Of a DNA stretch of 64,000 bases, positions 61,218 through 64,000 are shown piece after piece. Positions within the stretch are counted from its first letter, which is position 1; the number at the start of each line of letters is the position of its first letter. A program made the translations under genes and the position numbers. Origin of the DNA: DATDAW01 sp036525185. GTDB lineage: Bacteria > Verrucomicrobiota > Verrucomicrobiia > Chthoniobacterales > DASVRZ01. The notes under the pieces were generated by a model. The model saw only the letters and a list, made by a program, of their open reading frames with translations. It was not told the DNA's origin and did no database searches. Location of the stretch: assembly GCA_036525185.1 (NCBI GenBank), contig DATDAW010000043.1, positions 12,001 to 76,000 on the forward strand. Direction: 5' to 3'.

Positions 61218-61925
61218 ATGCTCGAAATTAAAGACCTCGTCGTCCACTACGGCTCCATCGCGGCATTGCACGGCATTTCCCTCACGGTCCAGCCGGGAAG
61301 CATCGTCACCCTCGTGGGCGCAAACGGCGCAGGAAAAACGACGACGTTACGCACCGTTTCGGGCATTGTCCGGGCCAAATCCGGCAAGATTTTTTTTAAT
61401 GGGGAAGACATCACTAATCTTCCCCCGCATAAACTCGTCGCTCGGGGCCTCGCTCAATCTCCCGAAGGACGCATGGTTTTCCCCAATTTGACCGTCATGG
61501 AAAACCTCCGCATGGGCGCTTATCTGCGGAAAGACAAACATAAATTTTCCGAGGATCTTGACTATATCTTCGGCATTTTCCCCCGGCTCAAGGAACGTGA
61601 AAAACAACCCGCAGGAACTCTCTCCGGCGGTGAACAACAAATGCTGGCCATCGGCCGTTCCCTGATGAGCGCCCCAAAATTGCTGATGCTCGACGAACCG
61701 TCCCTCGGCATCGCCCCACTGCTCACGAAGACTATCTTCGAGAAAATTCGGGAAATTAACAAGAACCTCGGCATCATGGTCCTCCTCGTCGAGCAGAACG
61801 CCAACCTTGCACTCGAAGCCTCGAATTATGGCTACGTCATCGAGACCGGCAGAATCATTCTCCACGATAAATCCGACGCCCTCCGCTCCAACCCTCAAGT
61901 CCGCGAAGCATACCTCGGCGGCTAA
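61218..61925 (+). CDS. livF: ABC transporter ATPase LivF
   Basis: A 235-residue ATPase with Walker A G-A-N-G-A-G-K-T-T, the signature L-S-G-G-E-Q-Q-M-L and Walker B L-L-M-L-D-E-P-S-L-G-I-A-P, ending with the family's R-E-A-Y-L-G-G. It is the last gene of the liv operon. The insertion of about 450 bases between livG and livF adds a second coding region but no obvious terminator, so transcription may still pass through. The ATG at 61218 is used. Confidence 0.94.
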   Translation: MLEIKDLVVHYGSIAALHGISLTVQPGSIVTLVGANGAGKTTTLRTVSGIVRAKSGKIFFNGEDITNLPPHKLVARGLAQSPEGRMVFPNLTVMENLRMGAYLRKDKHKFSEDLDYIFGIFPRLKEREKQPAGTLSGGEQQMLAIGRSLMSAPKLLMLDEPSLGIAPLLTKTIFEKIREINKNLGIMVLLVEQNANLALEASNYGYVIETGRIILHDKSDALRSNPQVREAYLGG

Positions 61926-62026
61926 AACGGCCCACCCTCCAACTCAGTTTCCGGTCTCATCCCGCCCTGTCGGGAAGGTCTCAGATTTCAGATTTCCGGT
62001 CCCAGGTTTCAGGTTTACCCTCGTTA

Positions 62027-62527
62027 ATGGCCGTCTTCATCCATCACATTTTCATCTCGTCCGGGCACAACTTCTTCGGACGCCACGGGCAGGAGCCGGG
62101 CGCGCATGACATGATCGAGAGATCGGATGTCCGCGTCGTCGCCGGCAGCGGTATCGAAGGCGACCGTTTCTTCAATTATCAGGACGATTACAAAGGCCAG
62201 GTCACATTTTTTGATTGGGACGTTTTTGACGACGCGCGCCGGCACTTCCATCTCCCGAACCTCTCCCCGTCAGCTTTTCGCCGCAACATCCTCGTTTCCG
62301 GCCTCGAACTCCCGTCGCTCGTTGGCAAGAGATTTATGATCCAGGACATCCTTTTCGAAGGCACCGCCGAGGCCGCCCCCTGCTATTGGATGAACCGCGT
62401 TGTCGCTGACGGAGCCGAGCAATGGCTCAAGGGCAAAGGCGGTCTGCGTGCGCGAGTTCTCCACTCCGGCACCCTGCGCCAGTCGGCCACCCCGGAACCC
62501 GTCACCCTCCTCCCCCATCAAGACTGA
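62027..62527 (+). CDS. MOSC-domain protein
   Basis: A 166-residue protein made almost only of a MOSC domain, which in other proteins handles molybdenum cofactor or sulfur transfer. Seen are the start V-F-I-H-H-I-F-I-S, G-I-E-G-D-R-F-F near 44, F-R-R-N-I-L-V-S-G-L near 84, and the C-terminal region E-A-A-P-C-Y-W-M with the conserved Cys near 118. The function in this organism is unknown; it could detoxify N-hydroxylated compounds, as YiiM and YcbX do. It follows livF by 101 bases on the same strand. Confidence 0.88.
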   Translation: MAVFIHHIFISSGHNFFGRHGQEPGAHDMIERSDVRVVAGSGIEGDRFFNYQDDYKGQVTFFDWDVFDDARRHFHLPNLSPSAFRRNILVSGLELPSLVGKRFMIQDILFEGTAEAAPCYWMNRVVADGAEQWLKGKGGLRARVLHSGTLRQSATPEPVTLLPHQD

Positions 62528-62853
62528 ATACCTTGGCGCTGACGGCTGCGCCGATGATCTCGCCCCTTCCGCTTTGAGGAAAAGAAAACGAACTAACCCG
62601 CATATTTCCGGTTTTCGAATTTGCGCGCGGCCCGCGGCGATACGCTGCCGCAGAGACTACTATACAGAAACAGCAGGGCATTGAGCGCCTGATTCTGGGA
62701 CACGGATTGCTCATGCAACCCACAAGCTACCTCGCCGCGCAGCGACTTAGTTCAACAAAGACACTGCACCAAACCTCGGCGGGCAATGACAGCTTTTCTG
62801 TTTTCGATATTTTCTCCCGCCTCTGTTGGTTAGCTTGCTCGTTCGGTCATAAT
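62528..62853. other. Intergenic, nothing recognised
   Basis: A 326-base stretch between the MOSC gene and a small membrane-protein gene. An open frame runs in from 62707, but its first 49 codons look non-coding. I see no clear hairpin, repeat or RNA gene. Confidence 0.4.
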
Positions 62854-63222
62854 ATGAATACTCGCTCCAAGCTCCTCTGGTCATTGTCCGGACTTTTTTT
62901 CGGTCTCATCATCGGCATTGGTGCCACATGGATTTTCTTGGGTCAAACCTCGCATGCTGTCCTCAAACACATGTCGCCGGGCATTACGTTAGAACATCTC
63001 CAACACGCCAGACTATTGCGAAACGGTGAGGATAAAAAGGTATTGGATTTATTGGAGGGGACATTTCCTTCTTCCGTCCAGTGGTTTACAGCTTTTAATT
63101 ACTCGGATTCCGGCAGTCTTCGCACTTTGTGGTCGATCCGAGAATATTATGAAAAGAACGGATTGGAGATTCCTGAAACTGCTCGTCCGGTATTAACCTC
63201 TCTTGCTCCAAAAACCCCTTAG
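62854..63222 (+). CDS. Small membrane-anchored protein of unknown function
   Basis: A 122-residue protein with one N-terminal membrane segment (about 7-28) and a soluble helical domain: L-E-H-L-Q-H-A-R-L-L-R-N-G-E-D, then L-L-E-G-T-F and a C-terminal I-R-E-Y-Y-E-K-N-G-L-E-I-P. No family was recognised. The ATG at 62854 is chosen because it begins directly before the membrane segment. The 3' end meets the IS110 remnant on the other strand. Confidence 0.62.
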   Translation: MNTRSKLLWSLSGLFFGLIIGIGATWIFLGQTSHAVLKHMSPGITLEHLQHARLLRNGEDKKVLDLLEGTFPSSVQWFTAFNYSDSGSLRTLWSIREYYEKNGLEIPETARPVLTSLAPKTP

Positions 63223-63539
63223 TTCATGCGAACGCCACAAGAAATAAAAAGACCGAAATCTGACACGGCGTTGTCGCGCCGGCCGTCGTGCGAGTAGTGT
63301 CGGTGCGGGCGCGGCAGGTCGCGGATGGGTTGATGCCTCCGATCCCGCTTCGGCACCCTCCGAGCTGACACACGGTCAGTCCATCTTCGCCGCTCCCGCG
63401 GCTTCGGTTCGATGGCGTGCAGGTCGTTGCTGATGGTGCCGTAGACGCGCACTTCGCCGCTGCGGCGTCCTTCGGCGGTAGCGATGGTGATGGTTTCCTT
63501 GTGGACATCGAGTCCGAGATGGAGTGTAATTTTCTTCAT
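63219..63539 (-). pseudogene. IS110-family transposase remnant (N-terminal only)
   Basis: The first 49 or so codons (63539 to about 63390) encode L-H-L-G-L-D-V-H-K-E-T-I-T-I-A, then E-V-R-V-Y-G-T-I-S-N-D-L-H-A-I-E. This is the start of the DEDD domain of IS110 transposases. Beyond it the frame changes to unrelated Arg-rich sequence, so the rest of the DEDD domain and the C-terminal Tnp20 domain are missing. It is an inactive fragment. In IS110 elements the guide (bridge) RNA is encoded in the non-coding part beside the transposase gene; a strong hairpin lies just upstream of this start. Confidence 0.72.
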
Positions 63540-63610
63540 GGTGTGGCTGCTGGTTCGAGTTCATGATTGGCGGCACGACGTCATGCGTCCCGCCCTTTAA
63601 GTGCGGCTCT

Positions 63611-63628
63611 GCGCTCGTTCGCGAGCGC
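63611..63628. other. Perfect hairpin with UUCG loop upstream of the IS110 remnant
   Basis: GCGCTCG-TTCG-CGAGCGC, a seven-base-pair stem with a TTCG tetraloop on the plus strand. It lies 72 bases upstream of the IS110 start codon. It may be a relic of the element's RNA-coding end or a chromosomal hairpin. Confidence 0.4.
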
Positions 63629-63774
63629 AACCCGCGATCCAATGAACGGCAACCACACCCCCTCTTCCAACCTCCTTCCCACTCAGGCTGCCGCACGAAT
63701 CACCGGGCACCGACAGCCATAAAGTCTAGGCGATTCGCTCACCTATTCCGAAAATCCACACAAATCCCGCAAGC

Positions 63775-64000
63775 ATGGAATATTATTTCCTGGTCGTCGG
63801 CCTACTCATTTTCTGTTTTGGTTCCCTTTTGGCCATTCGTCGAATACGACTCTTCTCAAGTTCTTATAAGGTGAATGGTCGGCTGACAGTATGGGAGCAG
63901 CGAAGCGAAGGATGGCATCCGGGAATAACGTTCGAATCCTCCGATGGCGCACATCACCATTTTGTTTCCCCCACAGGGTACTCCAATCAACGCTACACGA
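63775..64000 (+). CDS. DUF3592-like membrane protein, cut by window end
   Basis: The first 75 residues of a protein with an N-terminal membrane segment (about 4-22), then a basic region and a start of a beta-rich domain: V-N-G-R-L-T-V-W-E-Q, P-G-I-T-F-E-S-S-D-G. This resembles DUF3592 proteins, in which a G-x-V-strand is followed by P-x-V-x-F-x-x-x-D-G. The frame is open at base 64000. The ATG at 63775 is the only good start near the hydrophobic segment. Confidence 0.6.
   Translation, partial: MEYYFLVVGLLIFCFGSLLAIRRIRLFSSSYKVNGRLTVWEQRSEGWHPGITFESSDGAHHHFVSPTGYSNQRYT

Noticed and set aside
61950..61980. Terminator after livF (CCCG-CCCTGT-CGGG hairpin)
   Set aside because: Stem of only four pairs and no U-run; not convincing.
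1..64000. CRISPR arrays, rRNA genes, prophage
   Set aside because: No regularly spaced repeats, no rRNA sequence and no phage structural genes were seen.

Overview
The window is a bacterial chromosome segment of moderately high GC with dense coding on both strands. I read it as most likely Verrucomicrobiota. This is an inference from gene content: a PEP-CTERM protease remnant, a CPXCG zinc-ribbon protein, free-standing four-helix-bundle and MITE-like palindromic insertions, OpgG/OpgH glucan synthesis, LolA-type proteins, and few clear Shine-Dalgarno motifs. The Gram-negative envelope is clear from the LolA, MMPL, OpgG and lipoprotein genes. No rRNA or other lineage marker is present, so the assignment is tentative.

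Layout. 1-4161: two site-2 protease (M50) loci, the second decayed, around a CBM9-like gene, a partial copy of that gene and a GT4 glycosyltransferase. 4379-8714: a tightly overlapping heavy-metal efflux operon (CPC-type P1B ATPase, small membrane proteins, an ICMT-like methyltransferase) ending in a frameshifted lycopene-cyclase-domain gene. 8841-12132: an alpha-glucan phosphorylase and a CnrY-CnrX-CnrH-like metal-sensing ECF sigma module. 12246-18159: priA, a lytic transglycosylase, a decayed PEP-CTERM protease, ilvB, tRNA-Cys and a small secreted protein. 18472-22593: an opgG-X-opgH operon for periplasmic glucans. 22713-24903: a zinc alcohol dehydrogenase and an AraC-type regulator.

24900-29526 is the most unusual part. 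A GH32 fructan hydrolase with a doubly nested insertion module is divergently paired with a regulator. That regulator joins an IS5-type transposase DNA-binding domain (DUF4096), a cytoplasmic sugar-binding-protein domain and a LuxR-type HTH. Palindromes with GTAGG/CCTAC arms sit on both sides of the hydrolase gene.

29662-48101 is a large cell-surface glycan region: two DPM1-like GT2 enzymes, one ArnT-like and three related GT39-like GT-C proteins, three further GT-C-like membrane proteins, GtrA, PAP2 phosphatase, acyltransferase 3, and an SGNH/MBOAT O-acetylation pair. 48086-51155 is a LolA-MMPL pair. 51295-52691 holds a 2H phosphoesterase, an unknown protein and a Nudix hydrolase. 52910-56548 holds an acetylornithine-type aminotransferase, class II fructose-bisphosphate aldolase and a PHP-type histidinol phosphatase.

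56858-61925 is a complete livKHMGF branched-chain amino-acid-type ABC operon, interrupted between livG and livF by a four-helix-bundle gene bounded by inverted repeats. The end carries a MOSC protein, a small membrane protein, an IS110 transposase remnant and the start of a DUF3592-like gene. Decayed genes and palindromic repeats show moderate genome plasticity. No CRISPR array, rRNA or complete insertion sequence was seen.
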